NCBI GenBank assembly: GCA_910587785.1
Contig: CAJUOA010000104.1
Span: forward strand, 1-10,645
DNA: 10,645 bases
Direction of reading: 5' to 3'
DNA from: an uncultured Oscillospiraceae bacterium
GTDB lineage: Bacteria > Bacillota > Clostridia > Oscillospirales > Oscillospiraceae
In this document: piece by piece, positions 1 to 7,724 of the stretch
How the letters are laid out: each line of letters begins with the position of its first letter
Position numbering within the stretch: the stretch's first letter is position 1
Program-made: the position numbers and the translations under genes
Notes under the pieces: model-generated
What the model was told of the DNA's origin: nothing
What the model saw: only the letters and a program-made list of their open reading frames with translations
The model's database searches: none

Positions 1-12
1 TTCGTATTTCAT
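1..12 (-). CDS. First codons of next operon gene (partial)
   Basis: An ATG at 10-12 (minus) overlaps the TGA stop (9-11) of the preceding small ORF in an ATGA arrangement, and reads M-K-Y-E before the window ends. Such overlaps mark translationally coupled genes. If the ORF before it is a sigma factor remnant, the usual partner here would be an anti-sigma factor, but four residues cannot show that. Confidence 0.4.
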
Positions 13-128
13 GCCCCTATTTTACCACTGCACCTTATTTTCGCAAGATGTCTATAGGAAAATGCGACTTTATAATATCTCTCCTGATTGCTCTCGATCA
101 ACAGCGCAAGTTCCTGGGCCGCTTTCAT
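9..128 (-). pseudogene. ECF-type sigma factor remnant, internally deleted
   Basis: This is a 39-codon ORF with ATG at 126-128. A GAAGGA ribosome binding site 7 nt upstream overlaps the stop of the DUF4358 gene. Residues 1-24 (LALLIESNQERYYKVAFSY and flanks) look like the first helix of region 2 of ECF sigma-70 factors, which normally continue with a DDALD(I/V)VQ stretch. Here the sequence goes straight to RHLAKIRCSGKIGA and stops. The RHLAKIR part resembles the end of a sigma region 4 helix (R-x-L-x-K-L-R). I infer an in-frame deletion of more than 100 codons joining the two ends of a roughly 160-residue gene and keeping the ATGA overlap with the next gene. Without DNA-binding regions it should not work as a sigma factor. 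A genuine small ORF is possible, and the assignment rests on motif memory only. Confidence 0.45.
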
Positions 129-132
129 CTCG

Positions 133-605
133 TTATCCTTCCTGCTCAAAATATTCGGAAATGATTTTACCTGCCCCGTCCCCGCCCGAAACGCAGACGG
201 CCAAATAGCGGCCATACGCATCTATGACCGCGCGGTCGAGCTTGGGGACCTCTTCCGGGATGTAGGCGGCAAAGCTGTCCCTCTGGGCGGCGATCCTTGC
301 CTGGGCGGACGGCATAGCCGATCGTGCTTCCGCCTCGTTTGAAAATTCAAACAGGGCCAGTTCATCTGCCGCAGCGCCGCTGCCGGCATAGACCAGGGCG
401 GCGGACGCCCCGTCAATGTCATAAAGGATTTCGGCGATCCCATCATCCAACCGGTTGAGCGGTTCCGCAAACACCCCGCTTTCCAGAAGGCTGGCGGCCA
501 GCGCCTCCAAGTCGAGCTCCCTGTCCCCAGGCCCCCCGGCGCACCGCAGGCGGAGAGCGGCAGAAGCGTCAGCGCCAGAACCAGAGCAATCAAATGTTTC
601 ATCAT
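133..605 (-). pseudogene. DUF4358-like lipoprotein, frameshifted
   Basis: Translation starts at ATG 603-605 (a second in-frame ATG lies at 600-602), 7 nt after a GGGGG ribosome binding site that overlaps the SGNH stop codon. The first frame gives a lipoprotein signal peptide with lipobox L-S-A-C (Cys20). From the G6 run (532-537 on plus) onward this frame becomes low complexity. The conserved part (LDLEALAASLLES, the tail YAGSGAAADELALFEF, then AQRDSFAAYIPEEVPKLDRAV) lies in the other frame and ends at TAA 133-135. Joining the frames takes one extra G in the run or a -1 slip, giving about 157 residues, which fits DUF4358 proteins. This surface lipoprotein family has no known biochemical function and is often near DHHW, SGNH and MBOAT genes. 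The break may be a real mutation, phase variation, programmed slippage or a sequencing error. Confidence 0.75.
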
Positions 606-617
606 GACATGTCCCCC

Positions 618-1556
618 TTATTTTTTTGGTGCTGTATGTGTCTTCAGGTAGTCGAGCCATTTTTCGCAGTAGTCTTTGACGAGGTGGATCCCGTCGGCCG
701 CCGCGTCTGCGGGCAGGCTCCCGTCCCCGGCGGCAGCCGCGTTTTCCGTATCGACATAGAAGACCTGCTTCTCCTCCGCCAGCTCCCGGAGCAGGAGGTT
801 ATACTCGTTGATCTTGGCGTTTGTAATGTAACGATGCGTGGAAGAAACTTTGCTGGAAACGGGTATGATTCCTTGGATATATATGACAGCGCCGGGGTTG
901 ATCTCCTGTATGCCGTCAATGATATCCCCATACTTTGACTGGAAGATTTGACTGTAGACCCACCCTGTTTCATTGATGCCGAGCATGATGTAAACCTTGG
1001 AAAATTGGGTCGATTTCATTGCGTCCATAACAGAGCGTTTTTTGCCATCCTGATTGACGGCCGGCTTTGTAAAAACGGTATCCACCATCAGCCCTTTATA
1101 CACATAAGAGGTGGCGTTGGACAGCCCGGTATTGATGATCAGACCCTCTGTTCTGGAATCCCCAATGAATACTGCATCGTCAAAATAGCTGTCCTCAACT
1201 GCGGGGGATTCTGGTACGGGCGCAGAGAAATCGTACGCCTGCTCCGAAGCGCCGCCCGTTCCGGCAGGGGCGGGCGTGATGACCGGCTCAACCGCTGCGA
1301 TCCTGCCTTCTTCCGCCGGAACCGCTTCAGCGGCAGTCCCATTTTCATCTTCAGCGCCGTGAGCCGAGGCTTGCTCCAGATACGCGGGAAGGGCCGCGTG
1401 CAGAACAAACACCACGACGGCGGGCATTGCCCAAAGCAGCGCAAACCGGAAAATGGACGGTATGCCGCGCCGCCTCCGCCGTCTCCTGACAGGCCGCCTC
1501 CGGCGCGGCGTGCCCGGCGCTTCTCTGGGGGGGCAGGTATAAACTCGGTATTCCAT
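618..1556 (-). CDS. Membrane-anchored SGNH/GDSL-family hydrolase
   Basis: The protein has 312 residues from ATG 1554-1556; GGAGG at 1565-1569 sits 8 nt upstream, so the in-frame TTG five codons earlier, which lies across that site, is not the start. A very Arg-rich cytoplasmic head (18-30) precedes one membrane span (about 36-57) and a Pro/Ala/Glu-rich linker (60-120). The catalytic domain follows: block I IGDSRTEG with nucleophile Ser134, block III LGINE with Asn195, block V DGIH with Asp288 and His291. All SGNH landmarks are therefore present and the domain should face outside. The family hydrolyses or transfers ester-linked acyl groups; with DUF4358 and DHHW neighbours a role in surface polymer O-acylation is plausible but inferred. 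Its TAA stop (618-620) is embedded in the ribosome binding site of the lipoprotein gene, so the two are coupled. The substrate is unknown. Confidence 0.88.
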   Translation of the reverse strand: MEYRVYTCPPREAPGTPRRRRPVRRRRRRRGIPSIFRFALLWAMPAVVVFVLHAALPAYLEQASAHGAEDENGTAAEAVPAEEGRIAAVEPVITPAPAGTGGASEQAYDFSAPVPESPAVEDSYFDDAVFIGDSRTEGLIINTGLSNATSYVYKGLMVDTVFTKPAVNQDGKKRSVMDAMKSTQFSKVYIMLGINETGWVYSQIFQSKYGDIIDGIQEINPGAVIYIQGIIPVSSKVSSTHRYITNAKINEYNLLLRELAEEKQVFYVDTENAAAAGDGSLPADAAADGIHLVKDYCEKWLDYLKTHTAPKK

Positions 1557-1617
1557 GTGATATGCCTCCAATCAGGTTTTTCACCGTATTAGATGCACCA
1601 GCGCCTGAAAAAGTTGA

Positions 1618-1646
1618 ACCCGCGCGAAAAAAATTTTTGCGCGGGT
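1618..1646 (-). terminator. Palindromic hairpin, possible second terminator
   Basis: Arms ACCCGCGC (1618-1625) and GCGCGGGT (1639-1646) enclose an A-run and T-run that can also pair, so the whole element is nearly self-complementary. On the minus strand a TTTTT follows four bases after the hairpin. It could back up the terminator at 1659-1693 or isolate the SGNH operon from upstream transcription. Confidence 0.45.
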
Positions 1647-1658
1647 CATGACAGCCGG

Positions 1659-1693
1659 AAAAGCTGCCCGCAACACATCTGCGGACAGCTTTT
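1659..1693 (-). terminator. Intrinsic terminator of the membrane protein gene
   Basis: Fourteen-base arms AAAAGCTGCCCGCA (1659-1672) and TGCGGACAGCTTTT (1680-1693) flank a 7-nt loop. The single non-Watson-Crick position is G-U on the minus strand and C-A on plus, which favours minus-strand transcription. The minus-strand arm ends in TTTT, giving a short U-tract. It lies downstream of the 1886-2425 gene. Confidence 0.6.
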
Positions 1694-1885
1694 TCCCGCG
1701 GTACGGCCAGTGGAGGCATGTCTGGATGGCTGCCATACTCCAATTTGTATTTTTTTCTTATTTAATACTTTTTACAATTCCCTAAACGGTTTGTTTTAGA
1801 TGGCCCGCATGGCCACCCGCCCGGATTCGGGATCGAGGGGGCGTCCCTATCGGACCTTCTTTTATGGGGAGATACATCCTTCCGA

Positions 1886-2425
1886 TCATTTTTTCAGGAA
1901 CCTCCAGCGGTACAGCCGCATCAACTGCCCCAGCGCCCGGTCAAAGAGCAGGAACGTGACATTTCCAAGGGCCAGGAGGCCGGCTGCCGCAAGTGCGGAG
2001 TACTCCGCGAAATCCGCCGCGACGGCCTCCAAGCGGAAGAAGAAAATCAGCAGGAGGTACATTGCGGCCATGGCCGCGGAAAACAGCAGGCACTTGACCG
2101 CCGTCCGCAGGAGTTTGGAGGCCAGCCCCTCCAGCCGGGGCCGCAGGGCGGGATACCACCCCAAAAAGGCGTAGAGAAACGCCAATTCCTTGTCCGCGCA
2201 CAGAAACAGCGACAGGATGCCCGCCCCGGCGTAGACCGTGAGGGCGGCGCCCGGGCCGTACCGGCACACCAGCGGGATCAGACAGACCATGGCCAGCAGG
2301 GGACAGGCGAAGGTGGCCAGGGGGACGAGGCTCCCCAGGGAGAGGATCACCACCGTCAGCGCGGCCATAACCCCGCCCAGGGACATCCGGCGGCTCTGCT
2401 GGCGAAACGTGCTTCGTTGAGGCAT
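1886..2425 (-). CDS. Multi-span integral membrane protein, unknown function
   Basis: The protein has 179 residues, starting at ATG 2423-2425 with GGAAGGAG 8 nt upstream. A short basic head (RQQSRR) is followed by about five hydrophobic segments: residues 15-38, 40-55, 58-75, 105-128 and 142-165, with a short basic stretch (RPRLEGLASKLLR) between the third and fourth. The C-terminus is basic (RLYRWRFLKK). The length and the GGVMAALTVVILSLGSL opening recall small Firmicutes membrane proteins of the ECF-transporter S-component type, but no substrate motif is visible and I do not assign a ligand. It is divergent from the DHHW gene with overlapping promoters, and its transcript should end at the hairpins near 1620-1690. 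Function is not recognised. Confidence 0.75.
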   Translation of the reverse strand: MPQRSTFRQQSRRMSLGGVMAALTVVILSLGSLVPLATFACPLLAMVCLIPLVCRYGPGAALTVYAGAGILSLFLCADKELAFLYAFLGWYPALRPRLEGLASKLLRTAVKCLLFSAAMAAMYLLLIFFFRLEAVAADFAEYSALAAAGLLALGNVTFLLFDRALGQLMRLYRWRFLKK

Positions 2426-2454
2426 AACGAACGCTCCTTCCGGAAAAATTAGTC

Positions 2455-2483
2455 TTGCCCATTCCGGGCGGCAGTGTTATGAT
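2455..2483 (+). promoter_or_regulatory. Sigma-A promoter of the DHHW gene
   Basis: TTGCCC (2455-2460), a 17-bp spacer and TATGAT (2478-2483) match the sigma-A pattern well. The predicted start near 2490 leaves about 59 nt of leader before the ATG at 2549, which is preceded by AAGGAGG. Confidence 0.65.
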
Positions 2484-2506
2484 AGCATAAAACGAGACCA
2501 GATAAA
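2479..2506 (-). promoter_or_regulatory. Possible divergent promoter of the membrane protein gene
   Basis: On the minus strand TTTATC (2501-2506), a 16-bp spacer and TATCAT (2479-2484) form a weaker sigma-A-like pair. Its -10 box lies over the -10 box of the opposite promoter (near-palindrome ATGATAGCAT), so the two promoters may exclude each other. Confidence 0.35.
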
Positions 2507-2548
2507 AGTCCGTTTGGCGGCAGAAAAAGCCCACAAAAGGAGGCCCCT

Positions 2549-3646
2549 ATGTCAAAGACTACCCAGCGTGTGACAACGGCAGTGTTCTGCGCGTTTTTAG
2601 CGCTCCTCGGCATTTTGCACCTGGTCCTGCCGGACCGCACCTTCTCCCCGGTGGAGAACCGCAATCTCCGCCAAGTCCCCGCTTTCACCTGGCGCGCCCT
2701 CCGGGAGGGGAGCTACACCGCCGCCCTGGAGACCTATCTGGAGGACCAGTTCCCCCTGCGGGACGGCTGGATGGGCCTCAAAACACGCTGGGAGTGGCTC
2801 CTAGGCAAGCGGGAGTTCCACGACGTGTTCCTCTGCGGCGGCGCCCTCATCGGCCGCGTGGGCGAGGGGGACCGCTGGGAGCAGAACCTGGGCTTTGTGG
2901 ACCGTCTCGCGGAGAAAACGGATATCCCGGTCTATCTGGGCCTCATCCCCACGGCGGCGGAGGTCTGGAAGGACAGGCTCCCCCACGGCGCGGACAGCGC
3001 GGACCAGAGCGCCCTCCTGAAGGAGGCGCGGGGGACCGGGGCCGTCTGGGCGGACATCGCCGGGGCCCTCGCGGCCCACAGCGAAGAGCCCGTCTTCTAC
3101 CGCACGGACCACCACTGGACCAGCCTGGGGGCCTACTACGGCTATACCGCCCTCTTAGAAGCCATGGGGGAGACTCCCCTGCCCCTGGGGAAGGCGGAGA
3201 CGGTGTCGGATGACTTTTACGGCACCCTCTACTCCTCCTCCGGCGTCCACTGGGTCCCGCCGGACACCATTGAGCGCTATGTCCGGGAGGACGCTGTCAC
3301 CGTGGAGGACGTCTACGGCGGCGAGACCCACGGCCTCTACGTGGACAGCTTCCTGGAGGAGAAGGACCAGTACGCCTCCTTTCTGGGCGGCAACCAGCCC
3401 CTCTATATCGTCCGCAACAGCGCCGCGTCCTCGGACAAGAAGCTCCTCCTGGTCCGGGACAGCTACAGCGACAGCCTCGCCCCCTTCCTCTGCCGCCACT
3501 TTGCGGAGATCCACCTCCTGGACCTGCGCTATAACAAGACCTCCGTGGCCCAGTACGCCGCGGACATGGGGGCGGACGGCATTGCCGTCTTGTACAGCGT
3601 GGACAATTTCATGAAGGACGCGGATGCCGTCTTCCTCGCCCAGTAG
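2549..3646 (+). CDS. DHHW-family surface protein
   Basis: The protein has 365 residues, starting at ATG 2549 behind AAGGAGG. An N-terminal signal or anchor helix spans about 9-27. The family-naming motif D-H-H-W is at 187-190 (FYRTDHHWTSLGAY) and a Ser motif RDSYSDSLAPFL lies near 310. Together these are the Asp/His and Ser elements of the AlgX/AlgJ-like SGNH fold, to which DHHW proteins are distantly related. The ENRNL...E..LEDQFPLRD stretch at 36-72 is also typical of the family. AlgJ/AlgX-type proteins act outside the cell with MBOAT O-acetyltransferases on exopolysaccharide. Here that partnership is inferred from family context and from the SGNH and DUF4358 genes nearby, because no MBOAT gene is visible. 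It is monocistronic in this window, since pckA has its own promoter. Confidence 0.88.
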   Translation: MSKTTQRVTTAVFCAFLALLGILHLVLPDRTFSPVENRNLRQVPAFTWRALREGSYTAALETYLEDQFPLRDGWMGLKTRWEWLLGKREFHDVFLCGGALIGRVGEGDRWEQNLGFVDRLAEKTDIPVYLGLIPTAAEVWKDRLPHGADSADQSALLKEARGTGAVWADIAGALAAHSEEPVFYRTDHHWTSLGAYYGYTALLEAMGETPLPLGKAETVSDDFYGTLYSSSGVHWVPPDTIERYVREDAVTVEDVYGGETHGLYVDSFLEEKDQYASFLGGNQPLYIVRNSAASSDKKLLLVRDSYSDSLAPFLCRHFAEIHLLDLRYNKTSVAQYAADMGADGIAVLYSVDNFMKDADAVFLAQ

Positions 3647-3720
3647 CATAAATTTCCCCGCCGGTTTCAGGGGAGCTTTTGGGCAGTTTGTGAAATTTCT
3701 GGCGCGATTCTCTTTCCCTG

Positions 3721-3749
3721 TTGCATTTTTTCCCGCAATGGAGTAAAAT
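3721..3749 (+). promoter_or_regulatory. Promoter of pckA
   Basis: TTGCAT (3721-3726), a 17-bp spacer and TAAAAT (3744-3749). The start would be near 3756, leaving a leader of about 60 nt before the pckA ATG. The -10 and spacing are good and the -35 is mediocre. The intergenic stretch 3647-3720 holds no clear terminator for the DHHW gene. Confidence 0.55.
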
Positions 3750-3817
3750 TCTAACCAATGGGCCGCCTGTACTTGAACTGCAAGCCCGATCTCATATAAG
3801 AAAAGGAGACATGTATC

Positions 3818-5386
<1,569 letters not shown>

Positions 5387-5400
5387 CCTCTTTTTTTAAG

Positions 5401-5433
5401 CCTCCCGTCCCGCGCAGGGGCGGGAGGTTTTTT
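5401..5433 (+). terminator. Intrinsic terminator of pckA
   Basis: An 11-bp stem CCTCCCGTCCC / GGGGCGGGAGG with loop GCGCA is followed by six T (5428-5433). It begins 14 nt after the pckA stop codon. Confidence 0.92.
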
Positions 5434-5494
5434 CACTCGCAGGATAGATGGTTCTAACCTGATAGCCCCGGGAGCTCCGCGCCCCCGGACCCCC

Positions 5495-5556
5495 GGTGAC
5501 TTTTTGTTCGGACAAAAAGTCACCAAAAAACCGCTCAAGAAACGTAGTTTCTTGAG
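5495..5556. repeat. Two perfect tandem hairpins (interspersed-repeat-like)
   Basis: Hairpin 1 has 13-bp arms GGTGACTTTTTGT (5495-5507) and its exact complement (5512-5524) around TCGG. Hairpin 2 has 10-bp arms CTCAAGAAAC (5534-5543) and GTTTCTTGAG (5547-5556) around GTA. They are 9 nt apart and both perfect. This resembles dispersed elements of Clostridia genomes, but copy number cannot be judged from one window. Confidence 0.65.
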
Positions 5557-5760
5557 AATCTTCCTTTATTACGGGGGTTTTTGGTTTGCGCTACGACCTG
5601 TTTGTCTGGTTTTTTCCAATGTCTTCCCTGGGCCGATGTCAGTCGAATCGCTGGAACCGCTCCCTGGCCCTTCGGTCTTCTTCGTTGGGTTCGCCTCCTA
5701 AAGCACGATTCATTTCGACACTACCGGGCCACCGGCACGGTGCGGGCGATACTGCTCTTC

Positions 5761-5850
5761 GCTTCGTAGGGCGCGACGACCCCGGCGCGCCGCTTTGATG
5801 AATGTTGGTTCTCCCCGCTTTCGTAGGAGCGGATATTATCCGCCCGCTCT
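5761..5850. repeat. Two REP-like GC dyads with a shared lead-in
   Basis: Two units each start with GCTT(T)CGTAGG (5761-5770 and 5817-5827) and run into a dyad. The first is GGCGCG...CGCGCC (5770-5775 with 5786-5791). The second is the near-palindrome GCGGATATTATCCGC (5829-5843). The common lead-in with different dyads suggests two members of one repeat family in tandem. Confidence 0.55.
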
Positions 5851-5900
5851 ATCGGCACCCGCCTTTTTCCACCGGGCACCACACCATCGCCCCTCCCCTC

Positions 5901-5942
5901 AAAAAATCACTGCGGGCCCCACCCAAAAGGCAGGGCCCACAG
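5901..5942 (-). terminator. Intrinsic terminator of trpB
   Basis: On the minus strand CTGTGGGCCCTGCC (5929-5942) pairs with GGTGGGGCCCGCAG (5910-5923) around a 5-nt loop, with three G-U pairs. TGA and then six T (5901-5906) follow. It starts 13 nt after the trpB stop codon. Confidence 0.88.
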
Positions 5943-5955
5943 CCTGTATTTACGA

Positions 5956-7326
5956 TCAAACCCTCGGCAGCTGCGCCAAAGACCGCTCAATATCCTCATC
6001 CGTGGGGACAAAATTCACCATTTCACCGTTGTGGAACTTCTCATAGGCCACCAGATCAAAATACCCGGTCCCCGTCAGGCCGAAGAGGATCACCTTCTCC
6101 TCCCCTGCCTCAGTGCACTTCTTTGCCTCATTCATCGCGGCCAAGATCGCGTGCCCGCTCTCCGGAGCCGGAAGAATGCCCTCAACCCTTGCGAACTCCT
6201 CCGCCGCCTCGAACACGTCGGTCTGTTTGACGGAAACCGCCTCCATATAGCCGTCATGGTACAGCTGGCTGAGAGTTGCGCTCATCCCGTGGAACCGCAG
6301 CCCGCCCGCGTGGTCAGCTGAGGGAATAAAGGAGCTCCCCAGCGTGTACATCTTCGACAGCGGGCACACTCTCCCCGTGTCGCAGAAGTCATACGCAAAC
6401 TTTCCGCGGGTGAGGCTGGGACAGGATGCAGGCTCCACCGCCACGATACGGTAGTCCGCCTCCCCCCGGAGCTTCTCCCCCATAAAGGGGGCGATCAATC
6501 CGCCCAGATTGCTCCCGCCTCCGGCACAGCCGATGACAATATCCGGCTTCACCCCGTATTTATCCAATGCCGCCTTGGCCTCCAGCCCAATCACCGACTG
6601 GTGCAGCAGCACCTGGTTGAGCACACTGCCCAGCACATACCGATACCCCTCCCGGGAGGACGCCGCCTCCACCGCCTCGCTGATGGCGCACCCCAGAGAC
6701 CCGGTCGTTCCCGGGAACTCGGCGAGAATCTTCTTCCCCACCTGGGTCGTCTCGGAGGGCGACGGCGTCACATTCGCCCCGTAGACCTTCATCACCTCCC
6801 GCCGGAAGGGCTTCTGCTCATAGGAGCACTTCACCATATACACCCTGCAATCCAGCCCCAGATAGGCGCAGGCCATGGAAAGCGCCGTGCCCCACTGCCC
6901 GGCCCCGGTCTCTGTGGTCACCCCGGCGAGGCCCTGCTGTTTCGCGTAGTAGGCCTGGGCGATAGCCGAATTGAGCTTGTGGGACCCGGAGGTGTTGCTC
7001 CCCTCGAACTTGTAATAGATTTTCGCCGGTGTTTTCAGCTTCTCCTCCAGACAGTACGCCCGCACCAGCGGCGAGGGCCGGTACATCTTGTAGAAGTCCC
7101 GGATCTCCTGGGGGATCTCAAAATAGGCCGTTTCGTCGTCCAGCTCCTGCCGCACCAGTTCCTTGCAGAACACGTTCTCCAGCTCCGCCGCCTTCATAGG
7201 CGCGCCGGTGCCCGGATTCAGAAGGGGCGCGGGCTTCACCTTCATGTCCGCCCGGAGATTGTACCATGCCCGAGGCATCTCGTCCTCGGTGAGATAGGTC
7301 TTGTAGGGGATGTTCTTCTCGCTCAT
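5956..7326 (-). CDS. trpB: TrpB2-type tryptophan synthase beta chain
   Basis: The protein has 456 residues from ATG 7324-7326, with AAGGAG 9 nt upstream. The same frame stays open further upstream, but that part is the T-box leader. The length and the long N-terminal extension (YKTYLTEDEMPRAWYNLRADM) mark the TrpB2 branch (TrpB-like PLP enzymes) rather than the roughly 400-residue TrpB1. PLP landmarks are GSNTSGSHKLNSA (109-121) with Schiff-base Lys117, TETGAGQWG (138-146), and the phosphate-binding CAGGGSN (267-273). TrpB enzymes condense indole with serine to give tryptophan. No trpA is adjacent, so it may work alone on free or scavenged indole, as proposed for other TrpB2 proteins. The Trp T-box supports a real role in tryptophan supply. 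All catalytic motifs look intact. Confidence 0.93.
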   Translation of the reverse strand: MSEKNIPYKTYLTEDEMPRAWYNLRADMKVKPAPLLNPGTGAPMKAAELENVFCKELVRQELDDETAYFEIPQEIRDFYKMYRPSPLVRAYCLEEKLKTPAKIYYKFEGSNTSGSHKLNSAIAQAYYAKQQGLAGVTTETGAGQWGTALSMACAYLGLDCRVYMVKCSYEQKPFRREVMKVYGANVTPSPSETTQVGKKILAEFPGTTGSLGCAISEAVEAASSREGYRYVLGSVLNQVLLHQSVIGLEAKAALDKYGVKPDIVIGCAGGGSNLGGLIAPFMGEKLRGEADYRIVAVEPASCPSLTRGKFAYDFCDTGRVCPLSKMYTLGSSFIPSADHAGGLRFHGMSATLSQLYHDGYMEAVSVKQTDVFEAAEEFARVEGILPAPESGHAILAAMNEAKKCTEAGEEKVILFGLTGTGYFDLVAYEKFHNGEMVNFVPTDEDIERSLAQLPRV

Positions 7327-7363
7327 AGCTCTGTTCTCCTTTTCTTTGTTTGCTTCAGGACAG

Positions 7364-7408
7364 AAAAAAACGCCTCTGCCCCTAGCATCTCCTGCTGGGA
7401 CAGAAGCG
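7364..7408 (-). terminator. T-box leader terminator
   Basis: On the minus strand CGCTTCTGTCCC (7397-7408) pairs with GGGGCAGAGGCG (7371-7382), with two G-U pairs, followed by seven T (7364-7370). It competes with the antiterminator that contains the T-box motif just upstream, and lies 37 nt before the trpB start codon. Confidence 0.9.
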
Positions 7409-7643
7409 ATACCATGCTCCTGCGGTGCCACCCGGCTTGGCGCAGACCTGCGCCCACTCATGCGCGCCAACACGCGCTGGATTTGATAACGGAGGTCCCC
7501 TCCGGCTCGCCTACTGACCTTATGGCGTTCGGTCCGCCCTCGAAAGCCCATTCCCTCCGGCCATCCCCGCCCCGGTCCCACCAACCCGGGGCTCTCTGTC
7601 TGGTTCCTGCCGGACGTACTTACACTTCCTCAACGGTTTTGTT
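7364..7643 (-). promoter_or_regulatory. T-box riboswitch, tryptophan (UGG) specifier
   Basis: Read on the minus strand, the leader starts near 7643. It shows the Stem I lower part GAGGAAGTGTAAGTA, with AGTA forming the 5' side of the specifier loop, then the AG-bulge/distal-loop region AGAGAG...GGTTGGTGG. The 3' side follows: GCCGGA pairs back to TCCGGC and leads into GGAA-UGG-G, where UGG (7548-7550) is the Trp codon. A Stem III-like hairpin GGCGCAG/CTGCGCC lies at 7439-7454. The T-box sequence GGGTGGCACCGC (7422-7433) pairs with the tRNA acceptor end in this class. The terminator follows. Uncharged tRNA-Trp should stabilise the antiterminator and allow trpB transcription. Confidence 0.93.
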
Positions 7644-7649
7644 GGGGAC

Positions 7650-7678
7650 ACTATAGCACGTTAGCGCGGTGATGTCAA
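7650..7678 (-). promoter_or_regulatory. Consensus sigma-A promoter of the trpB T-box
   Basis: Minus strand: perfect TTGACA (7673-7678), 17-bp spacer, TATAGT (7650-7655). The predicted start is A7643, directly at the base of T-box Stem I. A near-consensus promoter fits control by attenuation rather than by initiation. Confidence 0.9.
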
Positions 7679-7689
7679 GAAGAAATTTT

Positions 7690-7717
7690 GCCCGCCCCGG
7701 CAATGTCCGGGGCGGGC
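7690..7717 (-). terminator. Strong hairpin ending the 7725-8213 gene
   Basis: Perfect 11-bp arms GCCCGCCCCGG / CCGGGGCGGGC flank a 6-nt loop. On the minus strand it is followed by AAAATTTCTTCTT, a broken U-tract. It sits 7 nt after the gene's stop and overlaps nothing of the trpB promoter just beyond. Confidence 0.7.
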
Positions 7718-7724
7718 TCTGCGT

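Larger units (their letters stand above)
1557..1885. other. Intergenic region without a convincing gene
   Basis: These 329 bases lie between the SGNH operon start and the end of the membrane protein gene. They contain the two hairpins listed separately, an AT-rich patch (about 1740-1800) and the start-proximal GGAGG of the SGNH gene. I see no protein-like ORF. The promoter of the SGNH operon should lie here on the minus strand, but I found no -35/-10 pair good enough to call. Confidence 0.6.
5434..5900. other. Gene-less composite intergenic region with dyads
   Basis: About 470 bases lie between the pckA and trpB terminators. The open frames here are short, Arg/Ser/Pro-rich and lack ribosome binding sites, so I call no gene. 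The left part (5455-5560) has a GC-rich stretch and two perfect hairpins; the middle (5560-5755) has no structure I can support; the right part (5760-5850) has two REP-like GC dyads. The mosaic look suggests repeat elements inserted between convergent genes. Confidence 0.6.

Noticed and set aside
5504..6046. Overlapping short plus ORFs between pckA and trpB
   Set aside because: They translate hairpins and GC repeats, are low-complexity, lack ribosome binding sites and extend into the trpB coding region.
7327..7584. In-frame N-terminal extension of trpB
   Set aside because: This stretch is the T-box leader; the family start MSEKN with AAGGAG is at 7326.
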